From contig CAJSYZ010000006.1 of NCBI GenBank assembly GCA_910574455.1, positions 2,532,156 to 2,596,155 on the forward strand: DNA of 64,000 nt, in the 5' to 3' direction. Below are positions 21,230 through 32,572 of the stretch, piece after piece. A program made the translations under genes and the position numbers. The notes under the pieces were generated by a model. The model searched no databases. It was not told where the DNA came from and saw nothing but the letters and a program-made list of their open reading frames with translations. This DNA comes from Trichaptum fuscoviolaceum (taxonomy: Eukaryota > Basidiomycota > Agaricomycetes > Hymenochaetales > Trichaptaceae). How positions within the stretch are numbered: position 1 is the stretch's first letter; each line of letters starts with the position of its first letter.

Positions 21230-22045
21230 CTTTCGCGAAGATGGAAACACAATTGAAGGAGTACGGCCGAGCTAGGGTAATCTGCATGGTACGCACTCCC
21301 CAAGCTTATGTGCTTCTAAGTTTTAAACCGCCCTAGTTTGCGCTGCACAGATTACCTCGCTCCAAGTCCCAGGCACTCTATGCTGCCTACACCAAGTTTG
21401 AAAGCAGCATGAAACTCGGAACACCCTCAAAACCACTGTTCTGGGGAAGAGGGGATCCAATATGAGGAAGAACTTGCGCACGACACGAAATTACAACATC
21501 TGGTTTGACTAAGCTCGCTGTGAAGAAGACTCACTGAGGTCACTTCGGGAGAAAGATGCGTCGAAGGACGAGATAGAAAGCGCGATGAACCGGGTTCGTG
21601 AAGTCTACGAGCGAGCTGTTGCTTGCGCAAATACCCCCAGGTGACTTGAAGCGTCACTGGAGACGATACATCTTTCTGTGGCTAGACTATGCATTGTTCG
21701 AAGAAGTGGATACCAAAGTCTGGTTTTTCTTTCTTATCTCTTTTTTTGAAAGTGCTAACAGCCGCCCACGCAGGATTATGATCGAACACGGCAAGTATAC
21801 CGAACAGCGTTACAAGTGGTCCCCCAAAAGCAATGCACTTTCGCGAAGCTGTGGCTCATGTTTGCGAACTTCGAGGTCCGGCGACTTGATCTACCCGCAG
21901 CACGAAAATTGCTCGGTGCTGCAATCGGCGTGTGTCCTAAGGAAAAGCTCTTCAGAGGCTATACCGAACTTGAGCTCGACGTAACTACATTTGCTCTTAT
22001 TATTTGCATGGTTTGCTGACATTATCTTTCAGCTCCGAGAGTTTG
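21230..22045 (+). pseudogene. CLF1: CLF1 (crooked-neck-like splicing factor) pseudogene, upstream part
   Basis: HAT-repeat blocks of the CLF1/Crn family are readable across frames: FAKMETQLKEYGRARVI, then LPRSKSQALYAAYTKFE. They continue with [20 protein letters not shown] (21641-21705), [20 protein letters not shown] and [16 protein letters not shown] (about 21838-21978). The living protein is a scaffold of the Prp19/NTC spliceosome complex. Here there are frameshifts and stops between blocks (for example after 21430 and near 21790), and the first half of the gene is missing. The sequence is interrupted at LREF by element B and resumes at 25821. Confidence 0.8.
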
Positions 22046-23460
22046 GAGCCGTACCAACTAATAATCTTATGAAATCGACGATAGTTATCGTGAGGCCGTT
22101 CAGAAACTATCGTCGATAACAGTTTATTGCTGTTTTGGCCTGCACGGCAGCTCAATGCCGTGGTGCCGCCTTCCGGCACCACGCGGCAGCCTTCCCGCGT
22201 CAGGGACCAGCCCAAATTCGGTAATACGGCCTTGTTTGACTCCCTAGCGCGTTTGCGCTATAATAATTTCATTACCGGGGCCCTGCCCCTGGTAATTTCA
22301 TATAAAATAGCTGCTATATAGAACAGTAGGTTAATCTTTTTTATTTCAAATATGACGTAGTTTTTAATTTGCAATAAAGATTGCGACGATGCGCAAAAGT
22401 AAGCGCCGGCGCTTACTACTATGGGGGTGCGCGCGCGCGCGTCGTCCGTCCTTGTCCTTTTCTCCCACTTTCACGACCATGCGTCGTCTCTCTCTCTCTT
22501 TCGTCTCACTCCTCTTCTTTTATAACCTACGCTAGAAGGATGTCAACGCAATCTAACTTGCGTAGGAGGAGCAGGAAGGCCGGAAACGTGGTAGGTGCGT
22601 CAGACCGATTCCTGCACTTCTTGCCGTTACTAACAATTTGCACAGGTACAGTGCGAGCGTGCAGCGCAGACCTTCACCCTCATCTTCATAGGAAGAAGGT
22701 CAACGATACCACAGGACGCAGTCTACATCCACCGTTCCTCCGCTCTCCCAAATCCAAGCACAGCAGCAGCAGCAAATCCTAGCAAGTCCAACTTCCTCAC
22801 AGAAGTCGCTGCAAACGCAACAATCGCAACAATCACAACGCCGACAGCGACAATCGCCTCCGTCTCCAGAATCTCCATTCATCAAACCTGGTCAACAGTC
22901 GTACCAGGATGATCGCGATCACGAGCAAGAGTTGAACGGCTCGGATTCTGAACAGGAAGCTCTCGGCCTAATCCCCATCCACAGCTTGTACATTCTCACA
23001 GCTGCTGCTCGGCGTCTGCTCTTCAGCAACAGCAACAGCTAGCGCACGCGCAAGCAATCCACATCAGAGGATCCAAACCTTATCAAGCGGCCGTCGGGCC
23101 ATCGTAATCCATCGCAACATCAGCTACTGTGAGATACCAGCCACAGCAGACACCCTCACGGTCACCTCTGGCTGCAGGTCCTTCAGATACACCTCCGCAC
23201 CCCACCGCGCACCCCACCGCTGGTCCTAGCGACGAGAGGCTCCTGAAGCGCGCATGATGCGACGCGAACATCAGCCGTGATGTGCCCCAAGCACAGAAGA
23301 CGACGCAAGCTTCACGCAAATATTACATGACGAGAACGAGACATTGAACCTAGTTTTTTTAGACATCTAAATTATGTATTTTACTACTTTAATACAATCT
23401 TTAATATATATACATTTGAAACATGAAAAGATTGTGTGTAAGGAGTGAATCACACAATTT

Positions 23461-23605
23461 ATAGACGATGTCGAAGGTGGCCTTCGACACGTCCGTGTCC
23501 TCAAAAGTGAGTCCGGCGATTCCCGGAGCATTCATCCGAGGCATCGCCGGACACACTTTTCTCTCAAAATTAAAACACTCTTTCGAGTTAGCTTCAGGCA
23601 CATTA
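23461..23605 (-). other. Conserved ~48-codon open stretch shared by elements A and B
   Basis: The minus strand reads CFNFERKVCPAMPRMNAPGI, then AGLTFEDTDVSKATFD. Element A at 15718-15862 keeps the same frame with substitutions (CFNFERNVCSAMPRMNGPGI). Both are preceded by a TAG that would serve as a splice acceptor and lack an ATG, so each may be an internal exon. Function unknown. Confidence 0.35.
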
Positions 23606-24658
23606 TGCTACGCACAATGGATAGTCTAATAGTAAATTATCATATTTATTTTAATAGCATTCATGCACTCTATTGTTGAGAAAGTAGCATAACAATGCTG
23701 AAAAGTGCTGTTCAAACAGTATTTATTCATTTCTACTTTTCTGAGTGGCTCTGAGACTTTCAATTTTTGTCAAATAGTAGTCCTAAGCAATTGAAATAAG
23801 TTTAAAAAAGAATTTTGGTGATAGGTGTAGTGGAAGTGGTTGAACTCGAAAGTGGTGCTTCGAATGCATCACTTCGAGTGAAACTTATACAAATGTGTTC
23901 GACTCTCAGATACATTTGTGTACTTCACAAGTGTTTTCTTAAAACTTTTCATTCTAACGCCTTAATATGTCTTATTAGCATGTCTAGTAATGCTATCTAG
24001 CACATCTGTAATTTTTAAGCGTCACTAATACAGTGTAATTAGCTGTGAATGTTGAAATTTGACCCAAAAGTGCTCAAAATGGCCTAATTTTGAGACTATT
24101 TCATTTTTGTAGCCTCTTAGAACACGTCTTAAGATCTCAAACGTTTATGAGAGTTCTATAAATGTACAAAGAGTACGACGGTAAATTATGGAAGTAATGA
24201 AAGCAGTGTAAGATGTAATAGAAATGAAAGAGCTGGAACAAATATGCATGAATCATGCATTTCTAGTGTAGCCTTCCATTTATACCAGTTTTAACACACC
24301 CTGAATCCTTCGTTTTTTTTTGCCACATACATTAGCATACAATAGAGCTAATACATAATTGTGCCTGAGCTCAAAGTGTCTATCAAAAATTCAATGTGTA
24401 TGTTATTCATATGTTTGAAGCAAGGAAAATGTTTGAGACATACCAAATATAGCAATTTCACGCGATTCTCAGGGTCGTGGCGCGCTATCTGCACGCACGA
24501 ACGTCGTCGTTGTCTTTCTTACTTTCTGCTTTGTTCTTCAAGCTCTTGCTTTGGACGACGGGCAAGAAGGCGTTTGCTTCGCGCAAACGCCGTCTTGCTT
24601 CGCTTCCACAGCCTCTTCGCCTTTCGGGCGTGAGCTGTAGCCTCGCAAGCGCAGTTTT

Positions 24659-24900
24659 CGAGACCTCGGGTCTTACTCCTAGTCTCCTACGACCTCCGTA
24701 CCTCTCTGGACGACGAGAAGCTCAAGCGAGCGCAAGAGCAGCTTTCAAGACCTCGAGCCTTACTCCTAACACCCTCGTACCTCCTTGAACGACGAGAGGC
24801 TCAAGGACAAGCGAGCGCAATTGCAGCTTTCGAGACCTCGAGCTTACTCTCGACCTCCGCAACTCTTTGAACGACGAGAAGCTCAAGGACAAGCGCAACC
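24659..24900. repeat. Tandem minisatellite in element B, three ~86-bp units
   Basis: Units start near 24659, 24746 and 24831 with cgagacctcgag-type heads, followed by the gaacgacgagaagctcaagg stretch, matching the five-unit array in element A. Confidence 0.55.
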
Positions 24901-25820
24901 CCGAGGGCAAGGCAAAGGTAGAGACTGGCATCAACGAGACGATTTTATGGCTCGACGCCTCGCAGGAAGCATCAAAGCAGGAGTTCGAGGAGAAACAGAA
25001 GAAGCTCGAGAGCGCTGCAAACACCAACTCTCTAGACGACAAGAAGCTCAAGGACAAGTTTGAGCCCAATGGCAAGTTCAAGCTAGACTGTCGTCAACGA
25101 GACGATCTCACGGCTCAATGCATCGGAGGAATCATCGATTCAGGAGTACGAGGAGAAGCAGAAGGAGCTGGATAGCGTCGCAAACTGCAGGAGCTCCATC
25201 TAGGTGCGGGCGGTGTATGCCCTGGCGGCGCTGCGACATCCACTTCAGGACATGCAGCTGGTGGGGGGGTTGGGAAGTTAGCTTGGCTGAGCTGCGTTCG
25301 AGTGAACCAGGAGCGGCATTGGCATGCTCGCTGGTGGTAGCAATCCAGGTACGTCTTCATTTTATTTGTGTTCCATTTGCAAAAAATTGACTGATAATGG
25401 CTCGCTTTCTTGCAGTGCGCCGCGAGGCCGTAGTCGCACCCGCGGGCCTGGTCTAGCGACGCGGATGGCGCGCGCTGGTATCCGCCGTGCGCGCGCGCGC
25501 AACGCCCGCCGCCCGCGTACCGGCCCCAGCGCGCGCGTGTGCTATTTTAATTTAGATATTTTAGCTTTTATTCCAAATTGTAATTAGGCCTGGACCGTAG
25601 TCCAGGCTTTGCAATTAATATAATTATTATTTCAAATGAAAAGAAAGTGCTGCCGTGCTGCCGGGCAAAGCCCTGAGAAGGCAGCATCGGCACGCGCGGC
25701 CCAGGCAGAGCTGAAAGGCAGAACGAGCTGCCGAAAGCCTGCCGAAGTTATCGACGATAGTTTCTGAACGGCCTCACGATAACTATCGTTGATTTCATAA
25801 GATTATTAGTTGGTACTGGT

Positions 25821-26220
25821 GGAGTTTGACCGCGTGCGGTCGCCCACTTCGAGGCGGCGCGCTCGAAGCGAGCCATATTCGAACTCGCCACACCGCAGCA
25901 GCCGCTGACGTACCCCGAAAACCTCTGGAAGGCGTACATCAATTTTGAGTTTGAGCAGGGCGAGCGATAGCGTACGAGGGATCTGTATGAGCGCCTTGTG
26001 CGCTTGAGTGGCCACGTCAAGGTCTGGCGCGCGTACGCAGAATTTGAAGCGAGCCCGATTCCTAACAATCAGGCGTCGAGGGAGGACAAGGAAGATGCGG
26101 TCGAGCTCGAGGAGAAGATGGTGGAGGGTGATATGAGCAGAAGAACGGAACACCTGCGGAAGTCTCGTAGGTTCAGGCCATGATGCCCATTGTCAGCCGC
26201 AAGCGGAGGACGGTCGGGAG
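25821..26220 (+). pseudogene. CLF1: CLF1 pseudogene, downstream part
   Basis: This continues the CLF1-like reading after element B. It has SYPENLWKAYINFEFEQGER-like sequence at 25900-25968, then a stop, then RDLYERLVRLSGHVKVWRAY and EEKMVEGDMSR. After a frame change comes MMPIVSRKRRT near 26180, which is the conserved C-terminal signature of CLF1 orthologues. Together with 21230-22045 it covers roughly the C-terminal half of the gene. At least one stop codon (near 25969) and a frameshift make it non-functional. Confidence 0.75.
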
Positions 26221-27417
26221 TCTCGAGCCCTGTGGGGACAGTTCACTGCTTTGCCTCCTTATTTGTTTGGTAGCGACTTTCCTTTGACCCTTCCTGAATA
26301 ATGAAACCACATGCTTGAAATCAGTAAATCAGTAGAATTTTACTTCCCAGGTCAGACCGTTTAAGTAACCTTAAGTAGCCGTAAGTGAAAAAAGATTTCC
26401 TGATGTGGTAAGCTATCCGATACATGTCTATATATGGTAACTATCCGATGCGCCGTCCTGACAACATACGTTGCATCGTATGGTATGTGGTGATCGTCAT
26501 CAGGGGATAGAACGCTGTATAAAGATCACAACTCAGCGTTGCCTATTACTCAAAGAGATGGTATCTTGCCATGAGCTGCTGTATATTGGGAGACTCTCGT
26601 CCGGCCCTTTATTATTATTTTGGTATCACTGGCATCGGGTTCTTCCTTTCCTGTATGGACTGGGTAACGGTAACCCTCAACTTGGTCCGGTTCGACAAGT
26701 AGGACATCTTCGAAATGATCGGCACAAACGCGCGCAGCCCAAAGGCCAGCAATGCTAGAAAGGCAACTTAACAGTGTACAATGTCGGTTACGGCATTTCT
26801 CTCACCTTCCGCCACAGATTACTGCTGTGCCTCTCACCCTCTGCTTATCAGGCCTGGAGACACCAAGGTTGGGTATGTAATACGTAACCGTTGCTTTCAT
26901 GGTGAGATATCGATGAATAAGGATTGCAAGGAGCTTCCACATCAAAAAAAGGAGGATAATGCATGCTAAGATTGTTGTATGGTTTCGAGCCAACGAAGTA
27001 AAGTCCATTGCCAGAGGGGTAATACGACTTGAAGGTCGAGAAAGAAAGTGCCACTGATCTTATAAGGTACAAGCGGTGAAGAGGATTCCATGCTTGGTTC
27101 CAAATATCGCTTATATATAGATGTTTCTTGAGAAAACGGGTAGAATGCAAGTAGCTTTCGAGAGATGATGAGGCTCCGGCGGCGCTGAGAACTGGAAGCT
27201 GGGCTCTATGACTCCAGTCTCGGTGAACCACCGAGAGATCTCTAGACGCATAGAGTTGTTCTGTTCTAGGCTAGAGCGCTATGCATGTATGGAACCACCC
27301 GACTACGAGATTGTGTGAGGATGGAATGGTCAGTGAGTGCATTGCTCACACGTCCACGAACCTGTACATCCAATATTTTAAACTCCGCAACCTCCGATTC
27401 AAGTTATGTAGTAGAAT
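26221..27417. other. No gene recognised; right-hand repeat partner and unassigned DNA
   Basis: 26370-26500 contains the repeat partner of 18935-19010 and of 10765-10800. From 26500 to 27417 short open frames exist on both strands but none shows a family motif or paired splice sites I can defend. Confidence 0.35.
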
Positions 27418-27666
27418 AAAATATATACATGCATGGCAAGTCAGCCCGTATCTAAACCCAAATCGGGTAGTGTGCCCGCCGCCATAAACATAGGCCTCAA
27501 CACTCCCCCTCGGCGAGCACACTCTGACAAGAAATTACAGGAAAAAATAACATAGAAATGTGAGAGTAACAGCAGACAAAAAATCCAGCAATACCCGGCA
27601 TGCACCAGCAGACAAACAGACAGACAGACAGGCAGTGTGACAGCCAAGCTCCCCCTAAATGTGACA

Positions 27667-28596
27667 TCAGAGAGCGAATTTAATATTGGCAAGTGAGGCC
27701 GAGGCGGGATCCGGGGCTTGGAACGCCAGTGAAGCAGTTTCCTGCGCAGTCGGGTTATTACTGTTGTTGTTGTTGTTGTTGTTGTTGTCTTTGTTTGGTG
27801 GTATTGCCTTGCAGAAGTCGCGAGTATGTCCAGTCTCGCCACAGCGCCAGCATGCAAAATCCGGCTTGCGAGGGGAACTGCCGGCGGAGCGGAAACAAGA
27901 GTGGTTGCCAGTGGACTTGGTCGTGAGAGCAACTTCGGTGGTGGCATCATAATTTGACTTGCGGTGATCACCATAAGTGGAACGACGAGCCTCTTCGTTA
28001 ATTAGCCGGGCAATAATAAAGTCCAGGGTCATCACTTCCGGTGGTGTACCATCAAGGGAAATAACGAAAGATTCATATGAAGAGTCCAGACCCATCGTGA
28101 GAGCCAAAATAAGGTCTTCATCATCAATTCGGACACCAATTTGCTCGAGGTCCCAACGAATTGATTTGACCCTGCTGATCCAGCCAGACATTGGTTCCGT
28201 TTCTCGCTTCTTAGCCGAAAGGAAAGTTCTACGAAGAGTCAGTCTTGTAGCCAGACCCTGAGCTTTATGAGTTGCCTTGACAGCCTGCCAAATGACGAGA
28301 GGGTCTTTATCTTGCATGTGGACCAATTGAGACTTGTCGGCGCGCTCAATAAGCATAGCGCGCGCTTGCGCCATCTTTGATGCCGACCACTTCTTTAGGG
28401 CCTTGTCAAAGGCTTCTTGAATTTCATCCGGAGTCCTTCCTTCTATATCCACAATAGGCTCAATCATGGTCCATAAGTCCTTCCGAACTAAGGCGGCCTC
28501 CGTGCGCATGGTCCATTCCGAGTAATTCTTGTCGTGCAGGCGAAGAGGTCCGGTGGCAACAGGCACCTTGTCAGACTCGCTTCCAGATTCAGACAT
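27667..28596 (-). CDS. gag: Copia-type Gag protein with CCHC zinc knuckle
   Basis: The Met at 28596 opens a 309-residue frame starting MSESGSESDKVPVATGPLRL. The sequence LHDKNYSEWTMRTEAALVRK and later LTLRRTFLSAKKRETEPMSG are typical of the UBN2/Gag_2 capsid domain of fungal and plant copia elements. Near the C-terminus CWRCGETGHTRDFCK is a CCHC knuckle that binds genomic RNA. An Asn run (NNNNNNNN, from a GTT repeat on the other strand) follows, and the protein ends ..LANIKFAL. Complete copia polyproteins continue into protease here, but this frame stops, about 165 bp before the 3' LTR. An ATG further upstream in the same frame exists but lies within the LTR/leader; 28596 is preferred because the conserved domain begins soon after. 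Confidence 0.85.
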   Translation of the reverse strand: MSESGSESDKVPVATGPLRLHDKNYSEWTMRTEAALVRKDLWTMIEPIVDIEGRTPDEIQEAFDKALKKWSASKMAQARAMLIERADKSQLVHMQDKDPLVIWQAVKATHKAQGLATRLTLRRTFLSAKKRETEPMSGWISRVKSIRWDLEQIGVRIDDEDLILALTMGLDSSYESFVISLDGTPPEVMTLDFIIARLINEEARRSTYGDHRKSNYDATTEVALTTKSTGNHSCFRSAGSSPRKPDFACWRCGETGHTRDFCKAIPPNKDNNNNNNNNSNNPTAQETASLAFQAPDPASASLANIKFAL

Positions 28597-28698
28597 ACTG
28601 GCTTCCAAATAGAGATATGCAGGCTTCAACAGACAGACAGACAGACAGAGAAGTTGTAGATGTATGCGGCAGATAGTTAGAGTGAGGGGCTCATAACC

Positions 28699-28869
28699 TG
28701 TTGGAAATTTAGAGAGTGTGCCACAGACGGTGGCAGTCAAGAGCAGAGAACGATCCCCTGTATAGTAATGTGCTACGAGAAATATATACATGCATGGCAA
28801 CTTGAAGTCAGCCCGTATCTAAACCCAAATCGGGTAGTGTGCCCGCCGCCATAAACATAGGCCTCAACA
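28699..28869 (-). repeat. 5' LTR of the gag-only copia element
   Basis: 171 bp with TGTTG...CAACA ends, followed on the minus strand by the putative primer-binding site. A CpG-poor AT-rich stretch (catgcatgtatatat) may hold the promoter. Confidence 0.6.
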
Positions 28870-29554
28870 CGGTAGGATCACTTCACAACGAAACACCAGT
28901 CCTCATCACTATAGATATTATTGATACGAGATATAACCTGCATATTTACTCTGTGCTGGCCCTTTGCAATGTTGTCTTTGAATCCTGAGTCTCCGGTTGA
29001 CGGCTCAAAGTCAAGTTCCGTTGTAAGAGTGTTGCTCCCACGCGTGTGAGATATAGCGAATTTTGCTTCTGACTCCAGGTCTTCCATCTATCACAGTTCA
29101 CTTAATGTCTGATGCCATAGAGGGCTCTCATTCGGGGCCTTGTAACATTGCGGATTAATGACAAGATGGCAGGACGACTATGGTATATTGGAACGGCGTT
29201 TGCTTGAACGTCACAAGCGCCAGTACTACTATGTAGTATTCTGAATAAGAGGTTGTGGGTATAATCTAGCGATAGGCGACGCGATTCAATTACGGCTGTT
29301 TTTTTTATGTGATAGCCCTACGTCTAATCTTTTGCCGCTCTTGTGAAGCTCATGCAATTATATTGCGAACTGGAAGGCGGGTAACCATGAGAACAGAATA
29401 TTGAACATTGGAGGATCGAGGTATACTTGGGTCCTCGGACTTCCGGCAAGAAGTGTACTCAGTTTCTCAGACTATTAAAACGATGCCGAGTGTGATTGTG
29501 CTCGTCGTCCTCTAGTTCAGAAATTGCATCATGTATAATGTCCATCTACCACAT
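28870..29554. other. Intergenic stretch with one unassigned 69-codon frame
   Basis: A minus-strand open frame 29087-28878 begins with ATG (MEDLESEAKFAISHTR) and ends just outside the 5' LTR. It could be the last exon of a small gene, but no upstream exon or known family is apparent. The rest looks like a 3' region for the transporter gene. Confidence 0.25.
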
Positions 29555-31572
29555 CTACGCCTTCTCCAGACCAGACATTCCTCTCCTTAATTTTGCTTCT
29601 CTTAATTTCCTCTTTTCTTTCCTCAGCTGCTTGCTTCTCCGTATACCGAAGCCTGACTCAAAGATTGCCGTAACCTCCTCAAGACTGAGCCCGGCCGTTT
29701 CTGGATAGCAGAACAAACAGAAAATCCATCCGAGAAGACAGAGGCCAGCGTAGAAGCCGAAGGCACCGGAGGGTGTAATTGCACTCATGAGAGAAAGGTA
29801 AGTGGATCCTATAAGAAGATTTGCACCCCAGTTGACTGCTGTTGCGGTGGATGTCCCAATTCCTCGCACTATTTGCAATGATTAGTACAGCAAGCAAGGC
29901 TAAGAAGGATATTACGCACCGTCTAATGAGAACAATTCGCCTTGATTCCAGGGAACGTTTCCAAGACCCGTCGCGTACGAGGCGACAAAGATTATCATCG
30001 ACACAAGGACAATTGCAGACCAGGTATTAGAATAATTTGCGCCGTCCACAAGGACGTTGTCGGTACTTTTCGTTAAGACTACCATCGAAAATGAGGGTGA
30101 TTAGTATTACGGACTCATTAACTGTCTGACGAGCATAAGACGTACAATGGAACGACACGCTGGCAAGCGTCAACCCAAATATCATGCCGGGCGAGGTCCA
30201 AATCATGATTCTCCTGCGGCCCACGATATCGATGTATTTCAGAGCGATAAGGGTGAAGAGAAAGTTCGTTCCTGCTATAATCAGCCCCACAGCCGTCGGT
30301 TGGTTAAAGCCAATCGACTTGAAGAGCGTAGCTGAGTAGTACATAAGCGTGTTGAATCCACATAATTGCTGGAAAGCTTGCAGGCCGCAAGCAACAACTA
30401 AAAAAAGATGTATTTATATAAGCAATTGCAAAAGCAATAAGAATCCAAAGACATACTTAAGGCCCGCCTGTTCACCGGTACAGAGACGACTGAAAGCGTT
30501 CGCTGGAATAGCGTCGTCGAGTTTGTGATATCGATACTCTCCTGGACTGCTGTTTGCAGGACCTTCACTTTCAGTCTCACCTGCTCCTCCGTCGCGTGGG
30601 CATAAATTCTCTTCAGTACATTCTCCGCCTGTTCCGAACGACCTTTTCGTAGTAGCACTCTGGCTATAGCAGCAGTTAGCACAATGACAACGGGTCCATA
30701 AGTACATGAAAGGCACTTACGAGACTCGGGCAAGAAAAACAGAAAAATACACTGCAAACCCGCAGGAACGCTTCCCAGTCCGACCATCCATCGCCAGCCA
30801 CCATGAGTGTTTTCAAAGGCAGCCCCAATACCGTATGCAACGACTTGGCCAGCTGTAATCATAACGACATTGAGGGTTGCCATTCGACCGCGGAGACGCG
30901 TCGGTGAGAGTTCTTGAATATAAAGAGGGGCGATACATGAGGCAAGACCAACGCCGAGGCCAATTAGAAAACGTCCCCCAATCTAAAGGTCAATGTTAGA
31001 CATCGTTTTCATACTTGGGAGCTTGAGTGTTTACCATAGCCGATACGGTATGACAAACCGCTTGGCCAACAGCTCCTCCGATAAAGATAACGTCCGCCAC
31101 GCCCAGGACGGGCTTTCGGCCTATAAAATCAGATAAGACGCCTGCAATCAGACCGCCGAAGAGAGCGCCCAAGGTTGTAGAAGATGTAATTAGCTCCTGA
31201 AGAGACATCCACATTAGTCACTTCGGAACTTATGGAACATGAACCCGTACCTTCTGTAACGAAGAGAGCTCCACCGGACCGAGATCAGAACCGATTGTCA
31301 CGAGTGCCCCAGAGATCACACCGGTATCATATCCTGCAAAAGCTCAAGTGAGTCCGTTGCTTCCGTGCTTCGTGCAAAGCCTCACCGAAGAGCAAGCCGG
31401 ATATGCTACAGCATAGGACGAGTATCCAAACGAACAACGTTGTACGTTCTTCACCCTCAGCGACAACTGTGAGTTCAGATATTTCGCCCGTCAGTTCATC
31501 ACGCTTCAGCCCAGAGATACTTTGTTCGTTGATTGTGGCCTTGTAGCTGTCTTTCTCTTCTTCAATTGGCAT
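29555..31572 (-). CDS. Inositol transporter-like MFS sugar porter (Itr1/Itr2 type)
   Basis: Eight exons close in phase to 541 residues: 31572-31386, 31333-31251, 31196-31035, 30982-30721, 30663-30457, 30397-30146, 30078-29920, 29868-29555. Introns are 51-67 bp. The protein is a 12-helix proton-coupled importer of the major facilitator sugar-porter family. Visible signatures are [15 protein letters not shown] in helix 1, [11 protein letters not shown] after helix 2, and [20 protein letters not shown] in helix 4. Also present are [38 protein letters not shown] in helix 7, VGRRRI and [13 protein letters not shown] at the end. [11 protein letters not shown] and [10 protein letters not shown] point to the myo-inositol branch rather than hexose transporters, but the substrate is inferred. 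The start MPIEEEKDS is the only ATG in the N-terminal frame. It would act at the plasma membrane and looks intact. Confidence 0.9.
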
Positions 31573-32572
31573 GGTTGTTGTTGTAATTCCGTCCACCAGA
31601 AACGAGGAAGAAGGCTGAATCTTGCGATGTCTCCGATGGTACCGATGGGGCTTCTTGGCAGTGAGGTTTGTAGATAGCAACTTATAGTCGCTGTGACTCC
31701 AACACGAACCGATCTTGTATTCAGAAGTTACCGAGAGGTCATATGATTGAAGAGCGTGCCCACAGTAGAAGCGAGAAGCAAGAAAGGTAGAGGACTTCGA
31801 TTCCTAAAAAATGATCTCCGTGGAACCAGGACTGTAACCGTAACACATGCAGACGGAGAAACCCGGTCCGAACCTCTTTTGTCGCGGCGCTAGTCGGAAA
31901 AAGAATTTTTCAACAGATTTTCAACTCCAAAAGGACCTGACAGATTTGAAAAGCCTAAGTAAATTAAGCAAAGCAGATCTAAAGACTACTCGTAGAGGAG
32001 GGATCGGTCACTTACATGTCCTGAGACATTCATCGGGTTGCGGGTAATCACTGTCAGACGTCCTACATCATATTGCGTGATGAAGTTAAGTCGAAGTTTG
32101 CATGATGAACAGTACTGCAACGCCATATAGTCGCAAGGGCCCTCAAAGTAGCGTTATTATCAAGAATGAGACGTCTGGTATGTAATGATGTACCGATATC
32201 TCTCAGCAATGTGCTTTCTTCCACATCCATGGTGACCTTCATCGTGTGATCACGACAGGAATGGTTTTGTTCTTCTTGAAGTCAGTGTCTATATGTTAGC
32301 TGCGTTTACGAGACTCATTAGTGTTCTGTCAGGGTCAGGAATAGTGAAAGAAGTGAAAGTCAACGAGAGGAATTGGCTTCGTGATACACGCGCTTTCTAT
32401 CACGTGAGTAAATCGCAATCCCCCCGCTCCAGACTAGTGTTGAGACCATGGTGGAACGTATAAGGGGCTACAAGTGTTGTCAAAGTCATATCACGTACTC
32501 GGATGTATCAATTGCAATTTTTGTCAGTACATCGCAACTCACTTTATTTATAATCCTATTTCTCCGCATTGA
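31573..32572. other. Promoter/intergenic region, no gene seen
   Basis: This is the upstream region of the inositol transporter and downstream region of the dihydroxyacetone kinase gene. No open frame here shows a known motif, and no repeat with other parts of the window was noticed. Confidence 0.4.

Larger units (their letters stand above)
22046..25820. mobile_element. Element B: sister copy of element A, 7/8-bp target duplication
   Basis: The ends are the same as in element A (gagccgtaccaacta ... tagttggtactggt) with the same ~75-bp terminal repeat and internal hairpin. Flanks are agagtttg (22038-22045) and ggagtttg (25821-25828), differing at one base. Removing the element restores the CLF1 reading ..LREFDRVR... 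The interior follows element A: the RRRSRK exon, the Gln-rich stretch, the conserved minus-strand block at 23461-23605, the minisatellite and the GC-rich right end. No complete transposase is present. Confidence 0.75.
27418..28869 (-). mobile_element. Small copia-type LTR retrotransposon carrying gag only
   Basis: Direct repeats 28785-28869 and 27418-27502 (minus strand TGTTGAGGCCTATG...) share about 80 bases, with a 6-base difference (cttgaa). The 5' LTR can be followed to 28699, where it ends CAACA, mirroring the TGTTG start. Next to it lies GGTTATGAGCCC, a plausible primer-binding site of the Met-tRNA half-molecule kind used by copia elements. A polypurine tract GAGGGGGAG abuts the 3' LTR start at 27502. 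The 3' LTR loses similarity below 27418. Between lies one intact gag frame and no protease, integrase or reverse transcriptase. It would need enzymes from a complete relative. Confidence 0.75.

Noticed and set aside
22381..22782. Plus-strand 133-codon frame at the start of element B
   Set aside because: It is not kept in element A and reads through the conserved gtgcgt donor/intron; a chance frame.
27686..27952. Plus-strand Leu- or Cys-rich frames (LLLLLLLL, CCCCCCCC)
   Set aside because: These are antisense readings of the Asn-codon repeat in the copia gag gene.
30414..30716. Second minus-strand frame overlapping the inositol transporter
   Set aside because: It crosses transporter exons and introns in another frame and has no family match.
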